This document shows, in pieces, positions 25,405 through 33,179 of a stretch of 64,000 nt of DNA (position 1 is its first letter; every line of letters begins with the position of its first letter). The position numbers and the translations under genes are program-made. The notes under the pieces are model-generated. The model was not told where the DNA came from, made no database searches, and was given only the letters and a program-made list of their open reading frames with translations. This stretch comes from JAPOUP01 sp965221405 (GTDB lineage: Bacteria; Pseudomonadota; Alphaproteobacteria; Rhodobacterales; Rhodobacteraceae): contig CBDCSE010000002.1 of assembly GCA_965221405.1 (NCBI GenBank), forward strand, positions 2,108,001-2,172,000, read 5' to 3'.

Positions 25405-26873
25405 TGCTGATCCAGGACCATGACCGGGCGGGCGGATACTGGGGTGCGGTTTACTGCTTCTGCGCCGTCAAGGGTCTGCAGGTCGTGATTGACGGTCCCG
25501 TCGGCTGCGAGAACCTGCCGGTCACCTCCGTCCTGCACTACACCGACGCGCTGCCCCCCCACGAACTGCCGATCGCCGTGACCGGTCTTGGCGAGGAAGA
25601 GCTCGGTCGCGACGGTACGGAGGGTTCGATGAAACGGGCCTGGGGCGCGCTGGACCCGGCCCTGCCGGCGGTGGTCGTCACGGGCTCGATCGCGGAGATG
25701 ATCGGCGGTGGAGTCACTCCCGAGGGTACCGGAATCAAGCGTTTCCTGCCGAGGACCATAGACGAGGATCAATGGGAAGCGGCCGACCGGGCGATGACAT
25801 GGGTCTTCACCGAGTTTGGCATGACGAAGGGCCGAATGCCCAAGGAGTCCGCCAGGGAGAAGGGTTCGAAGCCGCGCGTCAACATTCTCGGTCCGATGTA
25901 CGGAATGTTCAACATGCCCTCCGACCTCGCCGAGATCCGCCGCCTGGTCGAGGGGATCGGGGTGGAAGTCAACATGGTCATGCCAATCGGCGCCCATCTG
26001 GCGGAGATGCGCGGCCTCGTCAATGCGGACGTCAATATCTGCATGTACCGCGAGTTTGGACGCGGTCTTTCCGAGCTTCTGGGCAAGCCTTACCTGCAGG
26101 CCCCGATCGGCCTTGACAGCACGACGAAGTTCCTCCGCACGCTGGGTGAGCTTCTCGATGTCGATCCCGAACCTTTCATTGAACGCGAGAAGCACAGCAC
26201 GGTCAAGCCACTGTGGGATCTCTGGCGCTCGGTGACCCAGGATTTCTTCGCCACCGCGTCGTTCGCGATCGTCGCCAACGAAACCTACGCGCGCGGCATC
26301 CGTCGTTTTCTCGAGAGCGATCTCGGATTGCCCTGCGCGTTCGCGGTCGCCAGAACCGCGGGCGCGAAGACCAACAACGAAGAGGTGCGGGCCCTGCTGC
26401 TCAGGGACCGTCCTCTCATCGTGCTCGGCAGCATAAACGAGAAGATCTATCTGGCGGAGATGAAAGGCGGTCACGGACCGCAGCCGGCGTTCATTCCGGC
26501 GTCTTTCCCGGGGGCCGCGATCCGGCGCGCCACCGGAACCCCGATGATGGGCTACGCGGGCGCGACCTATCTGGTGCAGGAGGTATGCAACGGCCTCTTC
26601 GACGCGCTCTTCCATGTATTGCCGCTCGCCAGCGAGATGGATGCCGCCGAGGCGACGCCAGCGAGACTGAGACGTAACATGCCCTGGGATCCAGAGGCTC
26701 AGGCGGCACTTGACCGCATTGTCGCCACACACCCCGTTCTGACCCGCATTTCCGCGGCCAAGTCACTTCGTGACGCCGCGGAGCGGGCCGCGCTTGCCCA
26801 TGGCGACGGGCGGGTCGTGGTGGAAACCCTTATGGCTCTGGATGCCGCTGGAAGCGGGCCACGGGACAACTGA
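25404..26873 (+). CDS. bchZ: Chlorophyllide a reductase subunit BchZ
   Basis: NifK-like partner of BchY in ring B reduction. 489 residues. N-terminal GGYWGAVYCFCAVKGLQVV and GPVGCENLPVTS carry the conserved cysteines; PMYGMFNMPSDLAEIRR is in the middle; a C-terminal helical domain (about 425-480) resembles that of BchB. It shares one base with the bchY stop. A 592-residue open frame on the other strand (24954-26732) is only its shadow. pufQ follows 21 bp later. Confidence 0.97.
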   Translation: MLIQDHDRAGGYWGAVYCFCAVKGLQVVIDGPVGCENLPVTSVLHYTDALPPHELPIAVTGLGEEELGRDGTEGSMKRAWGALDPALPAVVVTGSIAEMIGGGVTPEGTGIKRFLPRTIDEDQWEAADRAMTWVFTEFGMTKGRMPKESAREKGSKPRVNILGPMYGMFNMPSDLAEIRRLVEGIGVEVNMVMPIGAHLAEMRGLVNADVNICMYREFGRGLSELLGKPYLQAPIGLDSTTKFLRTLGELLDVDPEPFIEREKHSTVKPLWDLWRSVTQDFFATASFAIVANETYARGIRRFLESDLGLPCAFAVARTAGAKTNNEEVRALLLRDRPLIVLGSINEKIYLAEMKGGHGPQPAFIPASFPGAAIRRATGTPMMGYAGATYLVQEVCNGLFDALFHVLPLASEMDAAEATPARLRRNMPWDPEAQAALDRIVATHPVLTRISAAKSLRDAAERAALAHGDGRVVVETLMALDAAGSGPRDN

Positions 26874-26894
26874 CTGATTGAGGAGGACGACCAT

Positions 26895-27107
26895 ATGTCA
26901 GGCATAACGCAACGCTACGGTGCGAGACGACGTCGGAGCATGGAGTTCCATGTCTATTTCGCGATGATTTTCCTTTTGGCGATTCCGTTCAAGATGTGGC
27001 GCTGGATCGTCCATGTTATCCGCCGGCGTTCACTGAATGTCCGCGGTCCGTTCGCCCGGGCCTGGGCCGAGGCGGACCGGATCACGCCGATAATTTTCTC
27101 GGCTTGA
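26895..27107 (+). CDS. pufQ: PufQ, bacteriochlorophyll-related regulator
   Basis: Small membrane protein at the head of puf operons that stimulates bacteriochlorophyll synthesis. 70 residues with one hydrophobic helix (about 18-41, FHVYFAMIFLLAIPFKMWRW) and the conserved C-terminal RGPFARAWAEADRITPIIF. AGGAGGACG stands in front of the ATG. Its presence, with bchZ upstream and pufB downstream, is a Rhodobacterales trait. Confidence 0.93.
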   Translation: MSGITQRYGARRRRSMEFHVYFAMIFLLAIPFKMWRWIVHVIRRRSLNVRGPFARAWAEADRITPIIFSA

Positions 27108-27150
27108 TGCAAGCCGCGTTCGAACTGTCTGTCCCCAGGGACGTCAGAAA

Positions 27151-27194
27151 CCGGGAGGGAAGCTTTCCCGGACCCCGCCGCGAGGGTGTCGCGG
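27151..27194 (+). other. Two short hairpins in the pufQ-pufB spacer
   Basis: 27151-27171 can form a CCGGGA/TCCCGG stem, with an alternative inner GGGAA/TTCCC pairing. 27178-27194 forms a CCGCGA/TCGCGG stem with a 5-base loop. No T-run follows, so these look like mRNA processing or stability elements ahead of the highly expressed pufBA rather than terminators. Inference from pairing and position. Confidence 0.5.
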
Positions 27195-27224
27195 AGTCAG
27201 CAGAAACCTTCCGGAGGAAAGTTG

Positions 27225-27374
27225 ATGGCTGATAACGACGACCTGTCCTTTACGGGTCTCAACGATGAGCAGGCCCAGGAGTTGCACGCGGTTTATATGA
27301 GCGGCTTGACGCTGTTCGCGTTCATCGCGCTGGTGGCACACATCGCCACTTACTTCTGGGCACCGTGGTTCTAG
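27225..27374 (+). CDS. pufB: LH1 beta polypeptide PufB
   Basis: Core-antenna beta chain binding bacteriochlorophyll. 49 residues starting MADNDDLSFTGLNDEQAQ, with the conserved ELHAVYMSG, a membrane helix and the pigment-ligating histidine in LVAHIATYFWAPWF. A strong GGAGGAAA 7 nt upstream fixes the start; the frame itself opens at 27186. It ends in TAG, 10 bp before pufA. Confidence 0.97.
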   Translation: MADNDDLSFTGLNDEQAQELHAVYMSGLTLFAFIALVAHIATYFWAPWF

Positions 27375-27384
27375 GGAGATTGAG

Positions 27385-27552
27385 ATGGCACGATTCTACA
27401 AGATCTGGCTGATCTTCGATCCGCGCCGTGTGTTTATCGCGCAGGGCGTTTTCCTTTTTCTCCTGGCGGTACTGATTCATCTGGTGGTGCTCTCGAACGG
27501 ACTGAACTGGTTCGAAACCGCCGCTGAATCCCGCATCGCCATATCGGAGTGA
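27385..27552 (+). CDS. pufA: LH1 alpha polypeptide PufA
   Basis: Core-antenna alpha chain. 55 residues starting MARFYKIWLIFDPRRVFIAQ, followed by a membrane helix FLFLLAVLIHLVVLS that contains the bacteriochlorophyll-ligating histidine and a short periplasmic tail. GGGAG lies in front of the ATG. The tail matches no long C-terminal extension, so processing need not be invoked. A stable hairpin follows 22 bp downstream, and pufL is next. No pufX was found near this operon. Confidence 0.97.
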   Translation: MARFYKIWLIFDPRRVFIAQGVFLFLLAVLIHLVVLSNGLNWFETAAESRIAISE

Positions 27553-27574
27553 CCACGGAAGCCAAGCCCGATAA

Positions 27575-27602
27575 CCGCGGGCAGCCGTCAGGCTGCCCGC
27601 GG
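27575..27602 (+). other. Perfect 12-bp-stem hairpin between pufA and pufL
   Basis: 27575-27586 pairs perfectly with 27591-27602 around a GTCA loop. The stem is very GC-rich and has no T-run, so it is not a standard terminator. In Rhodobacter, hairpins at this spot stop 3'-5' decay so that pufBA mRNA outlasts pufLM and gives the excess of LH1 over reaction centre. Same role inferred here. Confidence 0.85.
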
Positions 27603-27667
27603 CAATCGAAGGGAAAACGCGCGGTCCTGCACCGGTCAGCCAAACCGCCAATCGCGGGGTAAGGATT

Positions 27668-28507
27668 ATGGCATTGCTCAGTTTCGAAAGAAAATACCGG
27701 GTTCCGGGCGGAACGTTGATCGGCGGGAATCTTTTTGATTTCTGGGTCGGCCCGTTCTACGTCGGTTTCTTCGGGGTGACCACGGTCTTTTTCGGACTTC
27801 TGGGAACCGTCCTGATTTTCTATGGCGCGGCGCAGCAGGGAACCTGGAATCCCTGGCTGATAAACATCGCGCCTCCTGATCTCAGCTACGGCCTGTCCGC
27901 GGCGCCACTGAACGAGGGTGGCCTCTGGCAGATCATCACGATCTGCGCCGTCGGGGCTTTCTGCAGCTGGGCCCTGCGCGAGGTGGAAATCTGCAGGAAG
28001 CTGGGCATAGGCTATCACGTTCCGTTCGCTTTCGGCTTCGCGATACTGGCGTATGTGACGCTGGTGATATTCCGGCCGCTTTTGATGGGGGCCTGGGGGC
28101 ATGGATTTCCATACGGCATCTTCAGCCATCTCGACTGGGTGTCGAACACCGGCTACGCCTACCTGCATTTCCACTACAATCCAGCGCATATGCTGGCCGT
28201 CACGCTTTTCTTCACGACCTGTCTGGCGCTCGCGCTGCACGGTTCGCTGATTCTGTCGGCCGCGAACCCGGAAAAGGGAGAGGCGATCAAGACGCCCGAC
28301 CACGAGGACACGTTCTTCCGTGATTTCATAGGCTACTCGATCGGCCCGCTCGGGATTCACCGCCTGGGTTTCCTTCTGGCGATCAACGCGGTGTTTTTCT
28401 CGGCTGTATGCATCATCATCTCGGGTCCGGTATGGACCCGTGGCTGGCCCGAATGGTGGAACTGGTGGCTGGAGCTTCCGATCTGGGGCAGCCAGGCGGG
28501 GATGTAA
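27668..28507 (+). CDS. pufL: Photosynthetic reaction centre L subunit PufL
   Basis: Five-helix core subunit that binds the special pair, bacteriopheophytin and QA/QB with PufM. 279 residues, normal length, beginning MALLSFERKYRVPGGTLIGG. Conserved regions include GYAYLHFHYNPAHMLAV (special-pair histidine), ALHGSLILSAANP (iron ligand) and FFRDFIGYSIGPLGIHRLG. GGTAAGG precedes the ATG. It ends 3 bp before pufM. Confidence 0.98.
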   Translation: MALLSFERKYRVPGGTLIGGNLFDFWVGPFYVGFFGVTTVFFGLLGTVLIFYGAAQQGTWNPWLINIAPPDLSYGLSAAPLNEGGLWQIITICAVGAFCSWALREVEICRKLGIGYHVPFAFGFAILAYVTLVIFRPLLMGAWGHGFPYGIFSHLDWVSNTGYAYLHFHYNPAHMLAVTLFFTTCLALALHGSLILSAANPEKGEAIKTPDHEDTFFRDFIGYSIGPLGIHRLGFLLAINAVFFSAVCIIISGPVWTRGWPEWWNWWLELPIWGSQAGM

Positions 28508-28510
28508 GTC

Positions 28511-29497
28511 ATGATCACGGAATACCAGAATATTTTCAATCAGGTGCAGATCCGCGGACCGGCGGAGATGGGTACGGACGATTACGGCACGCTGGGCGCG
28601 GACCGGACGAAGGGCGCGGGTTTCTCGTCCCTTCTGGGTTGGCTGGGAAACGCGCAGCTCGGTCCCGTCAATCTCGGAATGGCGGGGGTCGTGTCACTGG
28701 CGAGTGGCCTGCTCTGGTTCAACATCATCGGTTTCAACATGCTGGCGCAGGTTGACTGGTCGGTCCCCGAACTGATCCGTCAGCTTTTCTGGCTCGCCCT
28801 TGAGCCACCCAGCCCGGAATACGGTCTGCGGATCCCGCCCCTGAATGACGGTGGCTGGTACCTGATCGCCAGCTTCTTCCTGCTGTTTTCAGTGATGGCA
28901 TGGTGGTATCGCTCGTGGCAGCTGGCCGCGGAACAGAAGATGGGCAAACACATCTTCTGGGCCTTTGGCTCGGCGATCTGGCTTTTTCTCGTTCTGGGTC
29001 TTTTCCGCCCGATACTGATGGGATCGTGGAGTGAGGCTGTGCCTTACGGGATCTTCCCCCATCTTGACTGGACCACCGCGTTCTCGATCCGGTATGGCAA
29101 CCTTTACTACAACCCGTTCCATTGCCTCTCGATCGCCTTTCTTTACGGATCGGTTCTTTTGTTCGCGATGCACGGCGGCACGATTCTCGCGGTGGCCCGT
29201 TACGGCGGTGACCGCGAACTCGAGCAGATCGTTGATCGGGGTACGGCAACCGAACGGGCCGCGCTTTTCTGGCGCTGGACCATGGGGTTCAACGCGACGA
29301 TGGAGGGAATCCACCGTTGGGCCTGGTGGTTCGCGGTTCTTACGCCGCTCACCGGAGGAATCGGGATCCTGCTGACCGGTACCGTCGTCGACAACTGGTT
29401 CATATGGGCGCAGGAACATTATTTCGCCCCGACCTACGACGGCAGTTTCGGGTACGAAAGCTACGGTTCGTACGAAGCCTTCATCGGAAAGGAATAG
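28511..29497 (+). CDS. pufM: Photosynthetic reaction centre M subunit PufM
   Basis: Partner of PufL in the reaction centre core. 328 residues, five helices. Recognised by SIRYGNLYYNPFHCLSIAF (special-pair histidine), LLFAMHGGTILAV, and WRWTMGFNATMEGIHRWAWW (iron and quinone site). The C-terminus is extended (about 300-328, rich in Tyr, Gly and Ser), as in species with a PufC cytochrome. It lies 3 bp after pufL and 5 bp before pufC. Confidence 0.98.
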   Translation: MITEYQNIFNQVQIRGPAEMGTDDYGTLGADRTKGAGFSSLLGWLGNAQLGPVNLGMAGVVSLASGLLWFNIIGFNMLAQVDWSVPELIRQLFWLALEPPSPEYGLRIPPLNDGGWYLIASFFLLFSVMAWWYRSWQLAAEQKMGKHIFWAFGSAIWLFLVLGLFRPILMGSWSEAVPYGIFPHLDWTTAFSIRYGNLYYNPFHCLSIAFLYGSVLLFAMHGGTILAVARYGGDRELEQIVDRGTATERAALFWRWTMGFNATMEGIHRWAWWFAVLTPLTGGIGILLTGTVVDNWFIWAQEHYFAPTYDGSFGYESYGSYEAFIGKE

Positions 29498-29502
29498 GCC
29501 CA

Positions 29503-30642
29503 ATGTTCGAGAAGTGGTTTCGATTCCCCGAATGGTTCAGTGAGTGGAACGCGAACAATCCGACGGATTATTACGGGCCTGTCATCGTCTTCGGCGCACT
29601 GGGCGCGGGACTGATCGGTCTGGTCGCGCTCGTCGTGCTGGGCCAGCCTTTCGCGACGGATAGTCTGCAGACCGGGCCGCGTGGTACGGGCATGTCGCGG
29701 CCAGAGTTCGTCCGCGACGTGACCAGACCCGATCCGGACATTGAGGAGATCGTTTCCGATGAACCGTTCATACCTGAGGGTGACGAGGCGCTTGCCAGGG
29801 ACATCTATGAGAATGTCCCGGTTCTGGGCGACCTGACCGAGGACAATTTCCTCCGCCTGATGAACGCCATCACACTATGGGTATCGCCGGACGAAGGCTG
29901 CGCATACTGCCACGGCGACGGCGATGTCGAGACTTACGGCGACGATTCACTGTATACCAAGGTCGTCTCAAGGCGCATGATCGAGATGACCCGGAACATA
30001 AACGAGAACTGGGATGATCACGTCAACGCCAACGGCGAAGTCGGGGTGACATGTTTCACCTGCCATCGGGGAGAGCCTGTGCCGAGCGGGATCTGGTATC
30101 GTATCACGCCGGTCACGAACGCGACCTCCGGCTGGTCCGCGAACCAGAACCTCGCGACGGAAATCAGCCAGTCAACATCCCTGCCATCGGACGCATTGGA
30201 GAAATACCTGGCCGATTTCGAGACGATCGCTGTCCATGACCTCGAGAGCCGGGTGCCCGGCGTTCCGGGCCGAGATGTGCCGAGCATACAGGATACGGAG
30301 CGCACCTACGCCCTCATGAACCATTTCGCCAATTCCCTCGGCGTGAACTGCGTTTTCTGCCATAACAGCCGTGCGTTCTACGATGGTGCGGAAGTGACAC
30401 CGCAATGGGGTATCGCAAGTCTCGGCATCGCGATGGTTCAGGAGCTCAACACCGAGTTTCTCATACCGCTCGGTGACGAGCTGCCCGCAAACAGACTGGG
30501 TCCCGTCCATGCCGACGCACCGAAGCTTGCCTGCAACACCTGCCACAAAGGGTATCAGCGGCCGCTTCAGGGCGCGAACGTGATCGCTGACTGGCCTGAG
30601 CTCCGGACGGGTGAGGCGCCGGTCTACGACCGGGCCCGTTGA
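29503..30642 (+). CDS. pufC: Reaction-centre tetraheme cytochrome c PufC
   Basis: Membrane-anchored cytochrome that re-reduces the special pair. 379 residues. Four CxxCH motifs at about 133 (CAYCH), 184 (CFTCH), 283 (CVFCH) and 344 (CNTCH) show the full tetraheme form; candidate methionine ligands are near 120, 159 and 272. The N-terminus has one hydrophobic segment (about 26-47) and no lipobox cysteine, so it is probably held by an uncleaved helix. The frame opens at 29317 inside pufM, but the ATG at 29503 gives the family start. Last gene of the photosynthesis cluster here. Confidence 0.96.
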   Translation: MFEKWFRFPEWFSEWNANNPTDYYGPVIVFGALGAGLIGLVALVVLGQPFATDSLQTGPRGTGMSRPEFVRDVTRPDPDIEEIVSDEPFIPEGDEALARDIYENVPVLGDLTEDNFLRLMNAITLWVSPDEGCAYCHGDGDVETYGDDSLYTKVVSRRMIEMTRNINENWDDHVNANGEVGVTCFTCHRGEPVPSGIWYRITPVTNATSGWSANQNLATEISQSTSLPSDALEKYLADFETIAVHDLESRVPGVPGRDVPSIQDTERTYALMNHFANSLGVNCVFCHNSRAFYDGAEVTPQWGIASLGIAMVQELNTEFLIPLGDELPANRLGPVHADAPKLACNTCHKGYQRPLQGANVIADWPELRTGEAPVYDRAR

Positions 30643-30949
30643 CGGGTATAGTTCCCTTCGGCAACCGCCCCGGCCCGACCACCCGTCAGAAAGCGGCGGG
30701 TCTCCACGCTCCGCCTCTCCCCGTGCCTCCCGCGTTGCGGTGACCCCAAATCCTTTCGGGCAATCGCCCGTCGGTTGCTTCCCCGGCGGGCGGGCCAACC
30801 AGGGAAGGAAAGCCCGAACGACCTGGACGGAGACCGCCCGGTCCGCCAGTGCGATCCGGGAAAGCGTGCACGCTCCAGACGTGCGCCCCGCACGTCTGGA
30901 GGAACGGAGACCGCCACGGGACTGACGCCCGCGCCCTGACCGTAACGCG
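30643..30949 (+). other. GC-rich non-coding stretch after pufC
   Basis: About 307 bp with no recognisable gene on either strand. Open frames are low-complexity. It contains a perfect inverted repeat (30873-30901). This marks the sharp change from the photosynthesis cluster to the decayed accessory region. Confidence 0.5.
30873..30901 (+). repeat. Perfect 12-bp inverted repeat with 5-base loop
   Basis: CTCCAGACGTGC (30873-30884) is followed by GCCCC and the exact reverse complement (30890-30901). There is no T-run. It is the only strong hairpin after pufC, 231 bp downstream of its stop, and could act as a Rho-dependent end, a processing site or a mobile-element relic. Confidence 0.6.
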
Positions 30950-31060
30950 CTCGACCGGCGGACCGCCGTTCTGGAGGAACGTAAGAAAACGGTGCGGGCG
31001 GACCTTTCGGCGTCGCTGGACCGGCCGCGGGCCGACATGGCCGCGCACCGCGAAGACGCG
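30950..31060 (+). pseudogene. Degenerate copy of the small coiled-coil protein at 32138
   Basis: A 37-codon stretch beginning LDRRTAVLEERKKTVRADL aligns without gaps to the frame around 32105-32215 (FDKRLAVLEERMDTQLARN). I count 16 identical positions, and the DNA also shares the block around CTGGAGGAACG. No membrane segment follows and the frame runs into unrelated residues, so it looks like a relic of a paralogue. Inferred from direct comparison within the window. Confidence 0.5.
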
Positions 31061-31212
31061 GTTCCGGGAGAGAGCCCGGAATCCGTTTCGGGGCCGTCTC
31101 TGCTGCCGTGCGCCAGGTTCCCCGGTCGGGATCCTCGGCTGATTGGAACGGCACAGGGAATGCATGGACAGGGCGAGGGATACCGGCAAGCCGGAGAGAT
31201 GCACCGTCACGC

Positions 31213-31494
31213 TCAGGCCGTGACTGTCTGGCCCGCCTCGGTCAGAAGCCTCCATGTATCTCCACCCACTTCCCGCACAGTGATGGCACGCGGACGGCCA
31301 GCCTTTCCTGGATGCGTCGCGCCTCCCCTGACCTCAGGCCGTGAAGGCTCCGATGCAAAATCCGGCGGGCCGTCCGGGCAGTTCAGCCTGAACACGGCCT
31401 CTCCGTCCGCGCTCCTTACATGGACATGGGCGGGCGCGTGATCGTTTGGATAGACTATCACCCGTAAGCCGCTGATGCGAAGAATGGTCGGCAT
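31213..31494 (-). pseudogene. DUF4160 family gene, frameshifted
   Basis: The first about 40 residues (MPTILRISGLRVIVYPNDHA, then PAHVHV and LNCPDGPP) are typical of DUF4160, small proteins usually paired with DUF2442 and suspected toxin-antitoxin partners. After GPP the frame no longer resembles the family. The +1 frame does: it reads GEARRIQERLAVRV, then LCGKWVEIHG, ending at 31242, which is the expected DUF4160 tail. One base therefore appears gained or lost near 31360-31385. The frame as it stands gives 93 residues. It is divergent from the DUF2442 gene. Confidence 0.75.
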
Positions 31495-31624
31495 GATTCA
31501 GTTTCATGGGCCGGAAAGAGGAAAGGGTGTCATATCATGATTCCCGAGCTCCCGGGTTTCCGCTATAATGTCCATACCAGATGCCTTTCCCTGGATGGAG
31601 CGGGGCGAACGACGGAGTGGATTC

Positions 31625-32002
31625 ATGGAAATCCCGGAGCGGACACTGACGGAGGCCCGCGCGGCCGGAGCGGAACTGCGCCGACGCGGCTACGCGACGG
31701 CCGCGCGCTACAGCCACAGGGGCGGGCGCCTGATCGTCAGCCTCCATAACGGCGTGGAGCTGGCCGTGCCGACGCGGCTGCTGGAAGGCTTGGCCGACGC
31801 CGGGCCGGAAGCCCTCTCCGTGATCGAGATCAGCCCCTCGGGCCTGGGCCTGCACTGGCCCGTTCTCGATGCGGACGTGTATGTGCCGTCCCTTCTCGAC
31901 GGAGTGTTCGGAACGCGGTCATGGATGGCGGAGCTGGGTGTGGACCGCGAACGGGCGCGCCGTCCCGGACATACGGGTCGGGCGGGATCCGCCATTCGGT
32001 AG
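31625..32002 (+). CDS. DUF2442 domain protein
   Basis: 125 residues. Core region (about 18-85) with GGRLIVSLHNGVELAVP, LGLHWPVLDADVYVPSLLDGVFGTR-type features and WMAELG, which are typical of DUF2442. The C-terminal tail is basic and disordered (ERARRPGHTGRAGSAIR). GGAG precedes the ATG at 31625; the frame opens at 31568, so a longer N-terminus is possible. DUF2442 genes normally sit beside DUF4160 genes in one operon. Here the DUF4160 remnant is 130 bp away and divergent. Function unknown; antitoxin-like role is only inferred from pairing. Confidence 0.8.
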   Translation: MEIPERTLTEARAAGAELRRRGYATAARYSHRGGRLIVSLHNGVELAVPTRLLEGLADAGPEALSVIEISPSGLGLHWPVLDADVYVPSLLDGVFGTRSWMAELGVDRERARRPGHTGRAGSAIR

Positions 32003-32137
32003 GCGTAAAGGCCATTTGTAGCCGACCCGAATACGGCTCTTGATTCAGGGATGCCGCAGGCCTAGGCTTGGACAATAACCTATCATCCCGATCCCTATCA
32101 CGAATTCGATAAACGGCTTGCCGTCCTGGAGGAACGC

Positions 32138-32305
32138 ATGGACACGCAACTTGCCAGAAACGAAAGCGCCATCGAGCGCCTTCGTGCCGATATGGAGAAA
32201 CGTGACAAGGAAGCGGCGAGACGGGACAGGGACAATCAGCGGTGGATCATTGGCCTGGTGCTGGGCTGCACCGCGATCGTTGTCGGTGCGGTCGCCCTTC
32301 TCTGA
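32138..32305 (+). CDS. Small coiled-coil protein with C-terminal membrane helix
   Basis: 55 residues from the ATG at 32138, preceded by GGAGG at a good distance. Residues 1-35 are strongly charged and heptad-like (AIERLRADMEKRDKEAARR); 36-55 form one membrane helix (WIIGLVLGCTAIVVGAVALL). No family assigned; similar layouts occur in phage holin-associated and DUF1640-like small proteins. The degenerate copy at 30950 is similar also upstream of this ATG (FDKRLAVLEER), so the original protein probably began earlier. The upstream frame is closed by TAG at 32063, hinting at 5' damage. Confidence 0.55.
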   Translation: MDTQLARNESAIERLRADMEKRDKEAARRDRDNQRWIIGLVLGCTAIVVGAVALL

Positions 32306-32356
32306 TCCGAATCCCGCCCGGCCGGCCTTCGCCGGACGACTGTTGGGACAAACCCC

Positions 32357-32835
32357 TTAACGTGTCATGCCGCCCCCTACCGGAATCGATCCCGTTGACG
32401 CCGGGAAGATATAACCGCCAGGGAGATCGGCCCTGAGAGCCCGCCTAACGTTGGCGGTATTGTCCGCTATGACCTGCGAAAATGAGTCCATCCCCACAAT
32501 AGCGCGGACTTCACTGCGGTGAGAGGGTCGTTGTTTCTCGTCGCCGGTGACGTTGAGGCGCCCCTGCTGCAACCGCCACCGCGCAGGAACGGAACCGACA
32601 TTAGGTACGCGCCGCGTTCGTTTACCCGACGGACCCTTTCAAGGCACCGTATTTCCCCGATGCCGCGCGGCCCGGGAATCTCCCACCCCTCGAGATGAAG
32701 GATAACCGCCCGGCAGGCGTTCGGGAAAAGATCCTCCTCCCTGTCCGCCGCGGCGAAGCATCCCGGAATGTCCGGAAACCAGATTCCGTAAGCGCTGTCG
32801 GGATCCTTTTCAACCACGCCAATGTAGTTCGTCAT
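32357..32835 (-). pseudogene. HicB-type antitoxin, frameshifted
   Basis: From the ATG at 32835 the sequence reads MTNYIGVVEKDPDSAYGIWF, then DIPGCFAAADREEDLFPNA and, about 80 residues in, GAYLMSVPFLR. This is the partially degraded RNase H-like fold of HicB antitoxins. After this the frame loses similarity. The adjacent frame (from about 32572) continues with GRLNVTGDEK and a region resembling a ribbon-helix-helix tail (VGMDSFSQVIADNTANVRR). A one-base lesion near 32575 explains both. It follows a truncated hicA on the same strand. Confidence 0.7.
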
Positions 32836-32958
32836 CGACCCTTTCCCCTCAGTGCCTCTCCAGCCCGCCGCCGCCTCGATCTCATCAACCAGGCCGACCG
32901 GGAGATCCTTCCTCGGATGCGGAATGATCACACGCCGAGGAGCCTTGCCAAAAACATG
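32836..32958 (-). pseudogene. HicA-type toxin remnant, 5'-truncated
   Basis: Reading down from 32958 the frame gives HVFGKAPRRVIIPHPRKDLP, then VGLVDEIEAAAGWR. This is the C-terminal half of HicA mRNA-interferase toxins, including the usual IPHPRKDLP motif. The N-terminal half with the catalytic histidine (in GSH) is missing; a TAG stands at 32962-32964, and about 40 bp further on the duplicated block at 33021 begins. The frame runs on into hicB without a stop. A non-functional relic is the simplest view. Confidence 0.65.
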
Positions 32959-33179
32959 GGGCTAGCCGCTCGTACTAAGAAGGACCCATCCCTCCCGCAG
33001 AGTCTGGCGCACCTGCCTCCCGCTTCGTCGGCGCGCTGAACCGGGGCGCTCCCATGGCGCCCGGCGTGACGGCCCGCAGGGACGGCTCGCCGCCGGCTAG
33101 ATCCGGACACCTGTATCGAGAGGGGAGCGGGATGGTGGGGCGGCGGGCGACGGGATGTCCGGCACGCGCGGGCGGACGC

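Noticed and set aside
24954..26732. 592-codon open frame on the minus strand
   Set aside because: Lies antisense to bchY/bchZ, has the composition of a shadow frame in GC-rich DNA, and shows no family feature.
27108..27224. pufX or puc-like genes near the puf operon
   Set aside because: No such frame with the right features was found here or after pufC.
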